A DNA stretch of 13,425 nucleotides from an uncultured bacterium (GCA_949286295.1 CASECK010000069.1:1-13425), one strand, 5' to 3'; shown: positions 1-6,801, counted from the stretch's first letter. The notes: a model not told the origin generated them from the sequence alone. Made by a program: numbers and translations.

Positions 1-326
1 AGCCGCTCGTTGACCCCGGCCCGGTAGTTGTCCCAGACCACGTCCGCGTGCTCGACCAACCGGTAAAACAGCGCCAGGCCCTCCTCCGACTTCAGGTCGA
101 TGACCATGCTTTTCTTGTTGCGGTTGAAGGACATATAGTACAAGCTCTCGCCCTTGTGGAAATGAGGCGGGAAATTCCGGGTGTTGTCCCCAGAGGGAGT
201 CTCGATTTTAATAATCTCCGCCCCCAGGTCCCCCAGCATCTGGGCCCCGAAGGGGCCGGCCAGCATCGTGGACAGGTCCAGGACCCGAATCCCCTCCAGG
301 GGCGCTCTGCTAATCGGTTCCGCCAT
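1..326 (-). CDS. Class III (CaiB/BaiF) CoA-transferase, N-terminal part
   Basis: Start of a family III CoA-transferase, an enzyme moving CoA between organic acids; the gene runs off the left edge and about 108 residues are visible. The N-terminus has the family pattern PLEGIRVLDLSTMLAGPF, followed by MLGDLGAEIIKIE, then GDNTRN and the conserved block SLYYMSFNRNKKSMVIDL, with a later VVWDNYRAGV matching the family's NFRPG region. The catalytic Asp lies beyond the window. The ATG at 326 has an AGGAGAG ribosome site that directly follows the stop of the upstream reductase gene (15 nt gap), so the two are cotranscribed. Substrate is unknown; the neighbouring hydroxyacid dehydrogenase suggests degradation of a branched or hydroxylated carboxylic acid. 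The family call is firm, the substrate is not. Confidence 0.92.
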   Translation of the reverse strand, partial: MAEPISRAPLEGIRVLDLSTMLAGPFGAQMLGDLGAEIIKIETPSGDNTRNFPPHFHKGESLYYMSFNRNKKSMVIDLKSEEGLALFYRLVEHADVVWDNYRAGVNER

Positions 327-341
327 GACGGTCTCTCCTCC

Positions 342-1247
342 TTATGTATCATCGCGGCCAGCCGGTCCGCAGATGCTGTCGATATTCGCCAAGCGCTCGT
401 AATACTGCACGATTCCGCTGTGGTCGTCCTGGATATGCCCCGCCGCCCGCAGGCAGTGCATCTCCTCCAGCAGCTGGCTGCTCAGAGGCAGGGGGACGTC
501 CGCCTCGTGGGCGGTCTCCATCACGTTCCGCAGGTCCTTCATGTTGATGGCCAGGCTGCCGCCCGGGTGAAAGTCCCGGCGGAACATCATCGGCGCCTTG
601 GCCTCCAGCACGGTGCTGCCGGCCAGTCCGCCCCGAATCGCCTCGAACACCTTCCGCACGTCCGCCCCGGCCTTCGCGGCCAGGACAAAGGCTTCGGACA
701 CCGCGGCGATGGTCAGGTTGACGATAATCTGGTTGGCCAGCTTGGCCACGCTGCCCGCGCCGCTGGGCCCCACCAGCACCGCCGAGGAGCCCATCATCTT
801 AAAATAGGGCAGCGCCCGGTCAAAGGCCTCCTGCTCGCCGCCGGCCATGAAGGCCAGCGTGCCGTCGGCGGCTTTGGGCTCGCCCCCGCTCACCGGGCAG
901 TCCAGAAAGCTCACTCCCTTCTCCGCCAGCGCGGTAAAGCAGCGCTTGGCCTGCCCGGGGGTGATGGAGCTGAGGTCGGCCACCAGCGTCCCAGGACGGG
1001 CGAAGGGGAGCACGCCCCGCTCCCCCAGCAGAATCTCCTGCACAATCTCGCCGTTGGGCAGGGAGGTGAAGATGACCCCGCACCGCTGCGCGATATCCTC
1101 CACCGGCGCCGCCTGGGCCCCCTGGCGGCACAGCCGCTCCTGGGCCGCGGGGTCCAGGTCGTTGACCAGCAGGCTGCAACCGTGACGCAGCAGATTGCCG
1201 GCCATCGCCCGGCCCATAATGCCCAAACCGATAAACCCAACTGTCAT
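342..1247 (-). CDS. NAD(P)-dependent 3-hydroxyisobutyrate dehydrogenase-family reductase
   Basis: Beta-hydroxyacid dehydrogenase (HIBADH / tartronate semialdehyde reductase / GarR-like), 301 residues, a normal length. It opens with the Rossmann motif GFIGLGIMG at residues 4-12, has the substrate-binding signature DCPVSGGEPKAADGTLAFMAGG around residues 115-135, and carries the catalytic-lysine segment SVAKLANQ near residue 166. A GTG at 1277 is in frame but lies at the predicted transcription start and its next codons form the G-rich Shine-Dalgarno (1263-1271). I therefore start at ATG 1247, which matches homologues; a TTG at 1256, 6 nt after the G-run, is the alternative. It is first in an operon with the CoA-transferase downstream and is divergent from a GntR regulator. 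The exact substrate cannot be told from sequence. Confidence 0.9.
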   Translation of the reverse strand: MTVGFIGLGIMGRAMAGNLLRHGCSLLVNDLDPAAQERLCRQGAQAAPVEDIAQRCGVIFTSLPNGEIVQEILLGERGVLPFARPGTLVADLSSITPGQAKRCFTALAEKGVSFLDCPVSGGEPKAADGTLAFMAGGEQEAFDRALPYFKMMGSSAVLVGPSGAGSVAKLANQIIVNLTIAAVSEAFVLAAKAGADVRKVFEAIRGGLAGSTVLEAKAPMMFRRDFHPGGSLAINMKDLRNVMETAHEADVPLPLSSQLLEEMHCLRAAGHIQDDHSGIVQYYERLANIDSICGPAGRDDT

Positions 1248-1281
1248 GTTTTCCAAAACGGTCCCCCCCCTTTTCACCCCG

Positions 1282-1311
1282 AGTATATCAGCATACCGGT
1301 ATCCCGGTCAA
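1282..1311 (-). promoter_or_regulatory. Promoter of the reductase/CoA-transferase operon with a palindrome in the spacer
   Basis: On the minus strand TTGACC (1311-1306) and TATACT (1287-1282) are 18 bp apart. A perfect 10-bp palindrome, ATACCGGTAT (1293-1302), sits inside the spacer and is a plausible repressor operator. The predicted transcript would start near 1275, giving a very short leader that begins with the G-rich ribosome site. Confidence 0.65.
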
Positions 1312-1650
1312 GAGAAAATAGCCGCCGCAGCTTCCAAAATTTGCGGTATTTTATTGTGATAATTTAACAAAAGCCCTGGAAAAAGCGGGCCTCCATGTGG
1401 CGCATTGCCAGATTGAAAGCGAAAGCCCGGCTGTCCTCTCCCCATACGTCCCTGCTCCGCCGGGCCTTTTCTCCCCACAGGGAGGGCGGTTTTGCGGCCC
1501 GCCGCACATTTTCCTGCATTTCGTATTGTCCATATCCCGTTTTTGTGATATAGTCAAACAGAATAGCAGACCGCGGAGCATAATTTTTTCACTCCCCTCC
1601 CGCCAGGCGGGTTTTGATTACAGACATACAACGACAAAGGAGAGGGCGTC
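1312..1650. other. Divergent intergenic region between reductase operon and GntR gene
   Basis: No credible gene. A plus-strand promoter TTGTCC (1526-1531), 17 bp, TATAGT (1549-1554) fits the GntR gene. TTGTGATA occurs twice (1354-1361 and 1543-1550), the second ending in the -10 box, so it is a candidate operator half-site. GCCCGGC (1425-1431) can pair with GCCGGGC (1459-1465), followed by CTTTT. A short GC hairpin (1599-1611) followed by TTTT lies about 40 nt before the GntR start codon and could act as a weak leader terminator. Confidence 0.45.
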
Positions 1651-2319
1651 ATGGCGGCTTATATCAGTCTGCAGGACCAGGCCTATGCCTATTTGAAAGA
1701 AGCGGTTTTATCCGGAACCTTTGAAGAGGGCAAATTCTATTCCGAGACCCGCATCGCCTCTCAGCTGGGCATCTCCCGCACCCCCATGCGCGACGCCCTG
1801 CAAAAGCTGATGCACGAGGGGTATATTGACATCACCCCCAGCAAGGGCTTTACCCTGCACAAGATTACCTTGGAGGACGTCCACTCCACCTTCCAGATTC
1901 GCTGCGCCATCGAGGGGTACAGCGCCATGGAGCTGGCGGGCTCTCTGAACAAGCCGGGGGGGCGGCGCTGCCTGAAAAAGCTCCAGTCTCTTCTGGACGC
2001 CCAGAAGCAGCTGGCCCAGCAGCCGCAGGTGGACCTGGTGGCCCTGGCCTCCTGCGACCGGGACTTTCACATCGAGCTGGTCAGCTTTGTCAACAACGAG
2101 TGGCTCAGCGAGACCTTCCGGGGGCAGCTCTACCGCATTCAGACCCTGGCCCAGCAGTCCTTCGAGGACCCGGGCCGAATCGAGCGGACCATCGGGGAAC
2201 ACCAGGCCATCCTCACCGCCATCGAGCAGCAGGACCCCCACCGGGTCTATGAGGCGGTGCACACCCACATGAGGGTGCTCAGCCAGCTCATCGCCCGGCG
2301 GGGCCTTGACGGGGCGTGA
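1651..2319 (+). CDS. FadR/FCD-type GntR transcriptional regulator
   Basis: GntR-family regulator of the FadR (FCD) subgroup, 222 residues. The N-terminal winged helix covers about residues 8-70, with the recognition region ETRIASQLGISRTPMRDALQKL at 32-53 and the wing GYIDITPSKGF at 57-67. The C-terminal FCD effector domain shows metal-ligand positions of the family: Asp136 and His140 (DRDFH), His184 (GEHQAI) and His206 (HTHM). The ATG follows AAAGGAGAGG at good spacing. It is transcribed away from the CoA-transferase/reductase operon and most likely represses it, with an organic acid as inducer. That link rests on position and on how this family usually behaves. Confidence 0.93.
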   Translation: MAAYISLQDQAYAYLKEAVLSGTFEEGKFYSETRIASQLGISRTPMRDALQKLMHEGYIDITPSKGFTLHKITLEDVHSTFQIRCAIEGYSAMELAGSLNKPGGRRCLKKLQSLLDAQKQLAQQPQVDLVALASCDRDFHIELVSFVNNEWLSETFRGQLYRIQTLAQQSFEDPGRIERTIGEHQAILTAIEQQDPHRVYEAVHTHMRVLSQLIARRGLDGA

Positions 2320-2355
2320 CCCCCGCGCGCCCCGTCCACTTCCGGCATAACCGCC

Positions 2356-2397
2356 AAAAAAAGCGCCGGAACTCTTGCGCTTGCAAGTGTTCCGGCG
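2356..2397 (-). terminator. Intrinsic terminator, minus strand
   Basis: CGCCGGAAC (2364-2372) pairs with GTTCCGGCG (2389-2397), with an inner CTTGC/GCAAG stem and a 4-nt loop. On the minus strand the hairpin is followed by seven T (A-run 2356-2362). It is a second terminator behind the tRNA gene. The plus strand lacks a clean T-tract. Confidence 0.8.
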
Positions 2398-2419
2398 AAT
2401 GTTCCGTTTTGTGGGGATG

Positions 2420-2453
2420 AAAAAGGACATGACCTGGGGTCATGTCCTTTTTT
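2420..2453. terminator. Bidirectional intrinsic terminator between GntR gene and tRNA-Arg
   Basis: GGACATGACC (2425-2434) and GGTCATGTCC (2438-2447) form a perfect 10-bp stem with a 3-nt loop. Six T follow on the plus strand and five T on the minus strand. It ends GntR transcription rightwards and abuts the tRNA CCA end leftwards. Confidence 0.9.
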
Positions 2454-2454
2454 A

Positions 2455-2531
2455 TGGCGTCCCAGAGAGGACTTGAACCTCCGACCCCGCGCTTAGGAGG
2501 CGCGTGCTCTATCCAACTGAGCTACTGAGAC
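2455..2531 (-). tRNA. tRNA-Arg (anticodon CCT)
   Basis: A 77-nt cloverleaf on the minus strand. Acceptor GTCTCAG pairs with CTGGGAC (one G-T pair). The D arm is GCTC...GAGC. The anticodon stem CGCGC/GCGCG encloses the loop CTCCTAA, giving anticodon CCT, which reads AGG. The T arm is GGAGG-TTCAAGT-CCTCT. Discriminator G and an encoded CCA (2455-2457) complete the gene. Confidence 0.96.
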
Positions 2532-2608
2532 ATCTGCGCTCCCGCCCCCGCTCCCCCGCTCTGCGGACGGAAGAAGGCGGCCTGGCCATCGGGCCGCATG
2601 CCTTGTTC

Positions 2609-2637
2609 ATTTTAGCCCAGAACGGCCCCGCTGTCAA
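2609..2637 (-). promoter_or_regulatory. tRNA-Arg promoter
   Basis: Minus-strand TTGACA (2637-2632) and TAAAAT (2614-2609) are separated by exactly 17 bp, about 70 nt before the mature tRNA 5' end. The spacer is GC-rich. Confidence 0.8.
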
Positions 2638-2650
2638 CGAAAACCTGCCG

Positions 2651-2694
2651 TCTGTCCGGCCAAACCGACCGGCTGTCCCCGGGGGGATGGACAG
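2651..2694. repeat. Direct repeats upstream of the LytTR gene, candidate operator
   Basis: TCTGTCCGG (2651-2659) and GCTGTCCCC (2672-2680) share CTGTCC and are 21 bp apart, two helical turns. An inverted copy GGACAG (2689-2694) overlaps the -35 box of the LytTR promoter. LytTR domains are known to bind imperfect 9-bp direct repeats with 12-13 bp spacers, which this arrangement matches in geometry. Binding is inferred. Confidence 0.4.
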
Positions 2695-2716
2695 CGGCGC
2701 GGCCGGAGGGTATACT
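2688..2716 (+). promoter_or_regulatory. Promoter of the LytTR/DUF3021 cluster
   Basis: TGGACA (2688-2693), 17 bp, TATACT (2711-2716); the expected start near 2723 leaves a leader of only about 20 nt containing the ribosome site. Confidence 0.6.
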
Positions 2717-2741
2717 GAAACCAGCGAGGGAGGGACGCGGC

Positions 2742-3182
2742 GTGGAAGTGGAATTCAGGCTGGACCCCGGACGGCGGGAGCCCAAGGTGATTATCCTGGC
2801 CGGAGAGGACTCCCCGGAGCTGCGCCGGCTGGCCGGGGGGCTGGACCGGCTGGCCCTGGGCCCCATCCCTGTGCGGCGGGGCGAGCAGGCTCTGCTGCTG
2901 CCCCAGCGGGTGTTTCTCCGCTTCTATACCGACGGCAAAGGGGTGTCCGCCCAGACGGAGGAGGAGCGCTTCTCCGTCCCCCTGCGGCTGTACGAGCTGG
3001 AGCAGCGGCTGGACCACCGCAGCTTTGTGCGCATCTCCAACGGGGAGATTGTCAATCTGGACCGGGTCACCGCCCTGGACCTGTCCCTCACCGGCACCAT
3101 CCGCATCACCCTGGCCGGGGGAACGGTGTGCTATGCGTCCCGGCGGTATGTGAAGAAAATCAAGCAGGCCGTGGGCCTGTGA
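2742..3182 (+). CDS. LytTR-domain DNA-binding regulator
   Basis: Stand-alone LytTR regulator of 146 residues with no receiver domain. Residues 1-40 are a short N-terminal segment. The LytTR domain spans about 48-145, with YELEQRLDHRSFVRISNGEIVNLDRV at 84-109, a GTIRITLAGG beta hairpin at 118-127, and the C-terminal SRRYVKKIKQ helix. The start is GTG, preceded by GAGGGAGGG at 6-7 nt; no ATG is better placed. It is followed after 14 nt by a DUF3021-type membrane protein. LytTR-DUF3021 pairs are a known arrangement in Firmicutes in which the membrane protein restrains the regulator. Autoregulation through the upstream repeats is plausible. The inducing signal is unknown. Confidence 0.88.
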   Translation: MEVEFRLDPGRREPKVIILAGEDSPELRRLAGGLDRLALGPIPVRRGEQALLLPQRVFLRFYTDGKGVSAQTEEERFSVPLRLYELEQRLDHRSFVRISNGEIVNLDRVTALDLSLTGTIRITLAGGTVCYASRRYVKKIKQAVGL

Positions 3183-3196
3183 GAGGAGGCGCGGCC

Positions 3197-4033
3197 ATGT
3201 TGCGCAGCGAAAAAAAGCAGGTGCTGGTTCGGGCCCTGACCGGCGGCCTCATCGGGGCGGCCGTCCTCATCCCCCTGGGCGGGGTGTTCAACGACCTGGT
3301 CAGCGGCGGCCTCATCGCCATGGGCGCCCACACCCCCTTCCGGCTGGTGAGCGCCGGGCTGACGTGGCGGGTGGGTTCCGCTCCCCTGGCCTTTGCCATC
3401 CAGCTGGCCCTCTACTTCCTGTTGGGGGCGGCGGCGGGGGTGGCCACCCTCCCCTTTGCCGGTGACGGGGCCACCCTGGTCCTGCGCTCCCTGGCCCACT
3501 TTGTCCTCACCGCCGGGGCCCTCACCCTCACCTGCCTTCTGCTGGGCTGGGCCTGGTCGTGGCAGGCCATGGCGGTGTATCTGGTCCTGCTGGCGGCGGT
3601 CTATCTGCTCATCTGGCTGAGCCGGTGGGTGGGGTGGTACGCGGAGGTGGCCGCCATCCGGGAGAGGCTGGGGCTGGCCCCGGGGCCCTCCCCCCTGAAG
3701 TGGCGGGAGAGCCTGCCCTACCTCCCCTTCGCCCTGGTCCTCTGTCTGGGGCTGCCCGCCCTGCTGGGCCTGTTTGACGCCCCGGACGTGCCGGTGCTCC
3801 GGGGGCTGCTGTTCCCCTGGCTGCTGCTTCCGGTGGGCTGCTTCTTCTCCGGACTGTCTCTGGGCAGGCGGGAGGGGGTTTGCCCCCTGTACCCGGCGGC
3901 CTGCGCCCTGTGTACCCTGGCGGCGGTGTTCTGGGTGTACAACCACACCGCCTGGCCCTGCTGCGCCGTGGCCCTGGGCTGTTCCCTGGCGGGCAATCTG
4001 GCGGGGACGGCCCTGGGGAAAATGAGAAATTAG
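3197..4033 (+). CDS. DUF3021-type membrane protein with C-terminal membrane extension
   Basis: Integral membrane protein of 278 residues with about eight predicted transmembrane segments. The N-terminal part (segments near 12-30, 63-83, 97-118 and 122-142) followed by the charged stretch REVAAIRERLGL-like at 150-160 looks like DUF3021, the usual partner of stand-alone LytTR regulators. Residues 172-272 add about four more segments (near 172-192, 201-222, 229-249, 251-272), roughly doubling the usual DUF3021 length of about 130-150. The ATG at 3197 has GAGGAGG 8 nt upstream and lies 14 nt after the LytTR stop; an in-frame extension further upstream runs through the LytTR gene and is not real. 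The assumed role is a membrane-bound inhibitor or sensor for LytTR. Confidence 0.75.
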   Translation: MLRSEKKQVLVRALTGGLIGAAVLIPLGGVFNDLVSGGLIAMGAHTPFRLVSAGLTWRVGSAPLAFAIQLALYFLLGAAAGVATLPFAGDGATLVLRSLAHFVLTAGALTLTCLLLGWAWSWQAMAVYLVLLAAVYLLIWLSRWVGWYAEVAAIRERLGLAPGPSPLKWRESLPYLPFALVLCLGLPALLGLFDAPDVPVLRGLLFPWLLLPVGCFFSGLSLGRREGVCPLYPAACALCTLAAVFWVYNHTAWPCCAVALGCSLAGNLAGTALGKMRN

Positions 4034-4076
4034 GCGTTAAAGACGGATACATCCTGAAAAAAAGGGGGGCTAACGC

Positions 4077-4592
4077 ATGGAAAAGAAACCGCTGAAGCTC
4101 TACAATGTCATCTTCCCCGTCTGGATTTTGATGTTCTGGCCCAGCCCGCCGGTGTTTCTGCTCACCCTGCTTGGCAACCTGGCCATCGACTGTCTGGTGG
4201 TATTCCTGGCCCTGCTGGCCCTGAGGCACCCGGCCAGAGGGGCGGTGCTGAAGCGGTGCTGGTGGAAGGTGTGGCTGCTGGGCTTCCTGTCCGATATCAT
4301 CGGGACCCTGTGGCTGGCCGCAGGGCTGTCCGGCGCCTGGGCGCTGGATGCGAACGGGACGGCCGGCTGGGTGAGCGGCTTCGCCATGGCCATGACGGTC
4401 AACCCCTTCCTGCACCCCCTGGCCCTGGTGTGGACGGCCATGGGGGTGGCCGCCGCCGGGGTGTGCATCTACTTCTTTGACCGGCGGGTGTTCCGGCGTG
4501 TCCCGGAGCTGGACGGACGGCAGGGGCATATTCTGGCCCTGACTCTGGCCGCCGCCACCGCCCCCTATCTGTTCCTGCTGCCTCTCTACTGA
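4077..4592 (+). CDS. Membrane protein of unknown function
   Basis: Protein of 171 residues that I do not recognise as a characterised family. It starts MEKKPLKLYNVIFPVWIL and has about five hydrophobic segments (near residues 10-50 in two parts, 65-85, 105-130, 150-170). A short loop DANGTAGWVSG lies at about 92-102 and the basic segment FDRRVFRR at about 133-140. ATG at 4077 follows AAAGGGGGG at 7 nt spacing and lies 43 nt after the DUF3021 gene, so it is probably the last gene of that operon and ends at a strong terminator. No catalytic motif is visible. Confidence 0.8.
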   Translation: MEKKPLKLYNVIFPVWILMFWPSPPVFLLTLLGNLAIDCLVVFLALLALRHPARGAVLKRCWWKVWLLGFLSDIIGTLWLAAGLSGAWALDANGTAGWVSGFAMAMTVNPFLHPLALVWTAMGVAAAGVCIYFFDRRVFRRVPELDGRQGHILALTLAAATAPYLFLLPLY

Positions 4593-4603
4593 GCACATGA
4601 AAA

Positions 4604-4639
4604 GGCAGGCGCCCGCAAGAGCGGGCGCCTGCCTTTTTT
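4604..4639. terminator. Bidirectional terminator shared with htpG
   Basis: A 13-bp perfect stem, GGCAGGCGCCCGC (4604-4616) with GCGGGCGCCTGCC (4621-4633), loop AAGA. Six T follow on the plus strand and four T on the minus strand. The htpG stop codon (4638-4640) lies inside the plus-strand T-tract, so htpG translation ends right at the hairpin. Confidence 0.93.
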
Positions 4640-6554
4640 ATACCATCAGGGAGCAGACCAGACGGGCGTATTCCGCCGGGTCGTCCAGGGGCAGGCCGGC
4701 CAGCAGCAGGGCCTGGCCGTAGAGCAGCTGGGCGTACCGGGCCACCGTGTCCTCATCCCCGGCCTGCTGGGCCCGCACCAGAGCGGCGTAGGGGGCGCTG
4801 TCCGGGTTGAGCTCCAGCACCCGGTCGGCCTTCAGGTGCTGGCCGCCCTCCACCTTGCTCATATACTTCTCCATCTCCAGCGAGACGGGGCCGTCGGCGG
4901 CCAGACAGCAGGCGGCCGACTTGAGGATGGTGGACAGGCGCACCTGCTTCACCCGATCGCCCAGGGCCTGCTTCACCGCCTCCAGCACGGGCTTGCCGGC
5001 CTCGGCCTTCTCCTGGGCGGCTTTCTTCTCCTCCTCGCTCTGGGGCAGGGCGTCCTCCTCGGCCACCGACTTAAACTGCTTGCCGTCCAACTCGCCCAGG
5101 GCCTTCATCACAAAGTCGTCCACATCCTCGGTGCAGTAGAGAATCTCATAGCCCTTGTCCAGGATGCGCTCCACCTGGGGCAGCTTGGCAATCTTGTCCA
5201 CGCTCTCGCCGCAGGCATAGTAACAGTAGGGCTGCTCCTCGCTCATCCGGTCCCGGTAGGCGGCCAGGGTGGTGTTCTTCCCCTCCTTGGAGGACCAGAA
5301 CAGCAGCAGGTCCTGGAGCAGCTGCTTGTGCTGGCCGTAGCCGGCCACCACGCCGTACTTCAGCTGGGTGCCGAAGGCGGACCAGAACTTCTCGTATTTC
5401 TCCCCGTCCTCCTTCTGCATCTTCAGCAATTCGGCCTTAATCTTCTTCTCCAGGGCGTTGGCGATGACCTTCAGCTGCCGGTCGTGCTGCAAAATCTCCC
5501 GGCTGATGTTCAGAGAGAAGTCGGCGGAATCCACCACGCCCCGGACAAAGCGGAAATGGTCGGGCAGCAAGTCGGCGCACTTGTCCATGATGAGCACGCC
5601 GGAGGAGTACAGCTGCAGGCCCTTCTGAAACTCCCGGGTATAGAAGTCGTAGGGGGTCTGGGCGGGAATGTAGAGCATGGCCTTATAGGTCACGGCCCCC
5701 TCGGCGCTGGTGTGAATGACGGCCAGCGGGTCCTGCCAGTCGCCAAATTTCTCCTTATAAAAGGCGTTATACTCCTCGCTCTTCACCTTGGACTTCTGCC
5801 GCTGCCACAGGGGGACCATGGAGTTGATGGTCTTCCACTCCTTCACCGTCTCCCACTCGGGCTTGCCGTCCTCCCCGGCGCCCTCCGGCTTGGGCTTCTG
5901 GCGGTAGTCCTCCACCTCCATTACGATGGGGTAGCGGATGTAGTCGGAGTATTTCTTGATGAGCTCCTGTAATCTATAGCTCTCAAGATACTGGTCGTAA
6001 TTCTCCTCCCCGGCGTTGGGCTTGAGGTGCATGATGACGTCGGTGCCCGGGGCCTCCTTCTCGCAGGGGGTGACGGTGTAGCCGTCGGCCCCGTCGGACT
6101 GCCACATAAAGGCCTCGCCGCTGCCCCAGGCCCGGGAGAGGACGGTGACGTGGTCGGCCACCATGAAGGCCGAGTAGAAGCCCACGCCGAACTGGCCGAT
6201 GACGTCGATTTTCCCGGCGGCCTTGTCGTCCTGGGCCAGGGCGGCCTTGAACTGCCCCGAGCCGCTGCGGGCGATGGTGCCCAGATTGCTCTCCAGCTCC
6301 TCCCGGGTCATGCCCACGCCGTTGTCGGACACGGTGAGGGTACGCGTCTGCTTGTCCGGGACGATGGTGATTTTCAGGTCCTTGCGCCGGACGTCCACGC
6401 TGCTGTCGGTGAGGGACTTGTAGGCCAGCTTGTCCTCGGCGTCGCTGGCGTTGGAGATCAGCTCCCGGAGAAAAATCTCCTTGTGGGTGTAAATAGAGTT
6501 GACCATCAAATCCAGCAGGCGCTTGGACTCGGCCTTGAACTGCTTCTTTGCCAT
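4638..6554 (-). CDS. htpG: Molecular chaperone HtpG (Hsp90)
   Basis: Full-length bacterial Hsp90, 638 residues, a cytosolic ATP-dependent chaperone working as a dimer. The N-terminal GHKL ATPase domain shows ELISNASDAEDKL (31-43, with catalytic Glu31 and Asn35), DNGVGM (77-82) and GQFGVGFYSAF (120-130). The middle domain carries the NISREILQ arginine finger segment near residue 355. The C-terminal dimerisation domain ends at ARLVCSLMV. The start ATG (6554) has GGAGG at 8 nt spacing. The gene stands alone between a CIRCE-bearing promoter and a convergent terminator, so it is predicted to be under HrcA heat-shock control. Confidence 0.98.
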   Translation of the reverse strand: MAKKQFKAESKRLLDLMVNSIYTHKEIFLRELISNASDAEDKLAYKSLTDSSVDVRRKDLKITIVPDKQTRTLTVSDNGVGMTREELESNLGTIARSGSGQFKAALAQDDKAAGKIDVIGQFGVGFYSAFMVADHVTVLSRAWGSGEAFMWQSDGADGYTVTPCEKEAPGTDVIMHLKPNAGEENYDQYLESYRLQELIKKYSDYIRYPIVMEVEDYRQKPKPEGAGEDGKPEWETVKEWKTINSMVPLWQRQKSKVKSEEYNAFYKEKFGDWQDPLAVIHTSAEGAVTYKAMLYIPAQTPYDFYTREFQKGLQLYSSGVLIMDKCADLLPDHFRFVRGVVDSADFSLNISREILQHDRQLKVIANALEKKIKAELLKMQKEDGEKYEKFWSAFGTQLKYGVVAGYGQHKQLLQDLLLFWSSKEGKNTTLAAYRDRMSEEQPYCYYACGESVDKIAKLPQVERILDKGYEILYCTEDVDDFVMKALGELDGKQFKSVAEEDALPQSEEEKKAAQEKAEAGKPVLEAVKQALGDRVKQVRLSTILKSAACCLAADGPVSLEMEKYMSKVEGGQHLKADRVLELNPDSAPYAALVRAQQAGDEDTVARYAQLLYGQALLLAGLPLDDPAEYARLVCSLMV

Positions 6555-6602
6555 GGTGTTCCGCCTCCGTATATACCAATCTCAAACTGACACGACAAGA
6601 TG

Positions 6603-6629
6603 TTAGCACTCAGTATCTACGAGTGCTAA
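6603..6629 (-). promoter_or_regulatory. CIRCE element (HrcA operator) of htpG
   Basis: TTAGCACTC (6603-6611), 9 bp, GAGTGCTAA (6621-6629): an exact match to the CIRCE consensus bound by the heat-shock repressor HrcA. It starts at the predicted htpG transcription start, just downstream of the -10 box, the usual CIRCE position. Confidence 0.97.
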
Positions 6630-6633
6630 AGAC

Positions 6634-6662
6634 AGCATAGCGCAGTTTACGGAAAAATGCAA
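6634..6662 (-). promoter_or_regulatory. htpG promoter
   Basis: Minus-strand TTGCAT (6662-6657), 17 bp, TATGCT (6639-6634). The start would fall near 6627, inside CIRCE, so HrcA binding would block initiation. Confidence 0.75.
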
Positions 6663-6729
6663 GAGGGTTCATAAATTATTTACATATCCTCCCGTCCACC
6701 CGGGCGGGCAAAATTTTTTCAAAAGGGGG

Positions 6730-6758
6730 TTGACAAAGGGAGGTGGATGTATTATTGT
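6730..6758 (+). promoter_or_regulatory. Promoter of the ytrA-type ABC operon
   Basis: TTGACA (6730-6735), 17 bp, TATTGT (6753-6758). The -10 box lies within the left arm of the operator repeat. Confidence 0.8.
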
Positions 6759-6780
6759 ATTAAGCACATAATACAATAAT
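6751..6780. promoter_or_regulatory. YtrA-type operator, 12-bp inverted repeat
   Basis: ATTATTGTATTA (6751-6762) and TAATACAATAAT (6769-6780) are perfect inverted copies with 6 bp between them. They cover the -10 box and the transcription start. It is AT-rich in a GC-rich neighbourhood, as expected of an autoregulatory operator of a dimeric GntR protein. Confidence 0.8.
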
Positions 6781-6801
6781 ACAGATGAGCGGAGGGCCGC
6801 C

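Noticed and set aside
48..1367. 439-residue plus-strand open frame opposite the reductase and CoA-transferase genes
   Set aside because: Shadow of real minus-strand genes in high-GC DNA; it has no domain and a low-complexity composition.
1529..1557. Minus-strand promoter TTGACT-17-TATGGA overlapping the GntR promoter
   Set aside because: Spacing is good but a closer and better promoter (1282-1311) serves the reductase gene, and the overlap follows partly from the chance symmetry of the plus-strand boxes.
1599..1615. Short hairpin with TTTT as a true attenuator of the GntR gene
   Set aside because: The stem is only about five pairs with a 3-nt loop and no competing structure or leader ORF is evident; mentioned only in the intergenic description.
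2504..3196. In-frame upstream extension of the DUF3021 gene
   Set aside because: It overlaps the tRNA and the LytTR gene in another frame; the real start at 3197 has a strong ribosome site.
4836..5972. 378-residue plus-strand open frame opposite htpG
   Set aside because: Antisense shadow of the conserved htpG gene, rich in Leu/Gly/His as expected of such shadows.
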